DNA of 31,314 nucleotides from a virus: IMG/VR virus record IMGVR_UViG_3300008452_001629, positions 1 to 31,314 of that record; one strand, 5' to 3'. Of this stretch, positions 31,183 to 31,314 are shown piece after piece (position 1 is the first letter of the stretch; each line of letters begins with the position of its first letter). The notes beneath the pieces were generated by a model that saw only the letters and a list, made by a program, of their open reading frames with translations, was not told the DNA's origin and did not search any database. The position numbers and the translations under genes are program-made.

Positions 31183-31293
31183 ATGTGGAATCTATTAAAA
31201 ACAATTGACAAAAATGATATTGCAGGTTTAGTTATCGTTTTAACAGCCGGTGCAATCTGTGTGAAACTTATGTACATCGTTGGCAACATTTAA
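31183..31293 (+). CDS. Tiny single-span membrane protein
   Basis: A 36-codon frame: a short amphipathic start (MWNLLKTIDKND), then one hydrophobic span (about 13-35, IAGLVIVLTAGAICVKLMYIV). The leader AAACAACAACAATAT repeats the CAA-rich leader of the preceding gene. It stands 12 bases before the ATG that continues across the circular junction. The family and function are unknown. Confidence 0.5.
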   Translation: MWNLLKTIDKNDIAGLVIVLTAGAICVKLMYIVGNI

Positions 31294-31304
31294 TCACTAC
31301 GGCA

Positions 31305-31314
31305 ATGATCTACA
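31305..31314 (+). CDS. Start of the gene interrupted by the window edges
   Basis: ATG ATC TAC A at the right edge continues in frame with AA ATC ACA at positions 1-8. It gives M-I-Y-K followed by the 58 residues read at 3-179. This is the 5' end of the same gene and indicates a circular sequence. Confidence 0.6.

Noticed and set aside
1-31314. Integrase, excisionase, CI-like repressor, tRNA genes, CRISPR array or insertion sequences
   Set aside because: No tyrosine or serine recombinase motifs, tRNA-like cloverleaf, spaced repeats or transposase were found on reading through; divergent small regulators cannot be excluded by eye.

Overview
This 31.3 kb window is almost certainly a whole siphophage genome, probably of a Bacteroidetes (Flavobacterium-like) host. 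Every credible gene lies on the + strand. Base composition is AT-rich. Start codons are preceded by A-rich leaders rather than Shine-Dalgarno motifs. TAnnTTTG boxes, the Bacteroidetes -7 promoter consensus, sit in most gaps between transcription units, and the one clear lipoprotein has an LFASC lipobox. The right edge of the window carries an ATG whose frame runs straight into the headless gene at the left edge. The sequence therefore looks like a circularly closed (circularly permuted or terminally redundant) genome opened inside a 62-codon gene.

Layout. Positions 1-2530 hold a recombination and early block: small unknown proteins, an ERF single-strand annealing protein, and a small SSB-like protein with an acidic DELPF tail. 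A promoter, palindrome and long-range stem at 2531-2620 precede a replication block (2646-6848). This contains a winged-helix replication initiator-like protein, a second replication-type protein, a C5-cytosine methyltransferase, a VRR-NUC nuclease, a DUF3310 protein and small unknowns. At 6845-7525 a NUMOD4/HNH/NUMOD1 homing endonuclease has split off the first codons of a ParB-methyltransferase fusion gene, and the downstream gene has a recoded substitute start. Packaging and head genes follow (8630-16615): TerS, TerL, portal, MuF-like protein, HK97 prohead protease, HK97-fold capsid, connectors, gp10-like neck protein and tail terminator. A lysis cassette (16617-17843) holds a candidate holin, an M15 endolysin with an EF-hand loop, and a unimolecular spanin. 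Then come a 1462-residue S74-chaperone tail fibre and small proteins, two paralogous tail-tube proteins, a tail assembly chaperone pair joined by a canonical -1 slippery site (A AAA AAC at 24842), the tape measure protein and a distal tail protein. Last are a metallophosphoesterase with its own late-type promoter and a 250-base regulatory gap containing a symmetric array of AATAGGT heptamers. That gap leads into two small genes and, across the junction, back into the early block.

How it works together. The early leader at 30682-30850 probably drives the small genes, ERF, SSB and replication genes. Two methyltransferases probably modify phage DNA against host restriction. Structural genes are expressed from several internal promoters separated by Rho-independent terminators after the capsid, tail-tube, chaperone, distal-tail and phosphoesterase genes. 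No integrase, excisionase or recognisable CI-like repressor was found in what appears to be a complete genome, so a lytic lifestyle is likely. No tRNA, rRNA, CRISPR array or insertion sequence was seen. The most unusual items are the homing endonuclease with its recoded target start, a pair of nearly identical 34-base late promoters, and the heptamer operator array.
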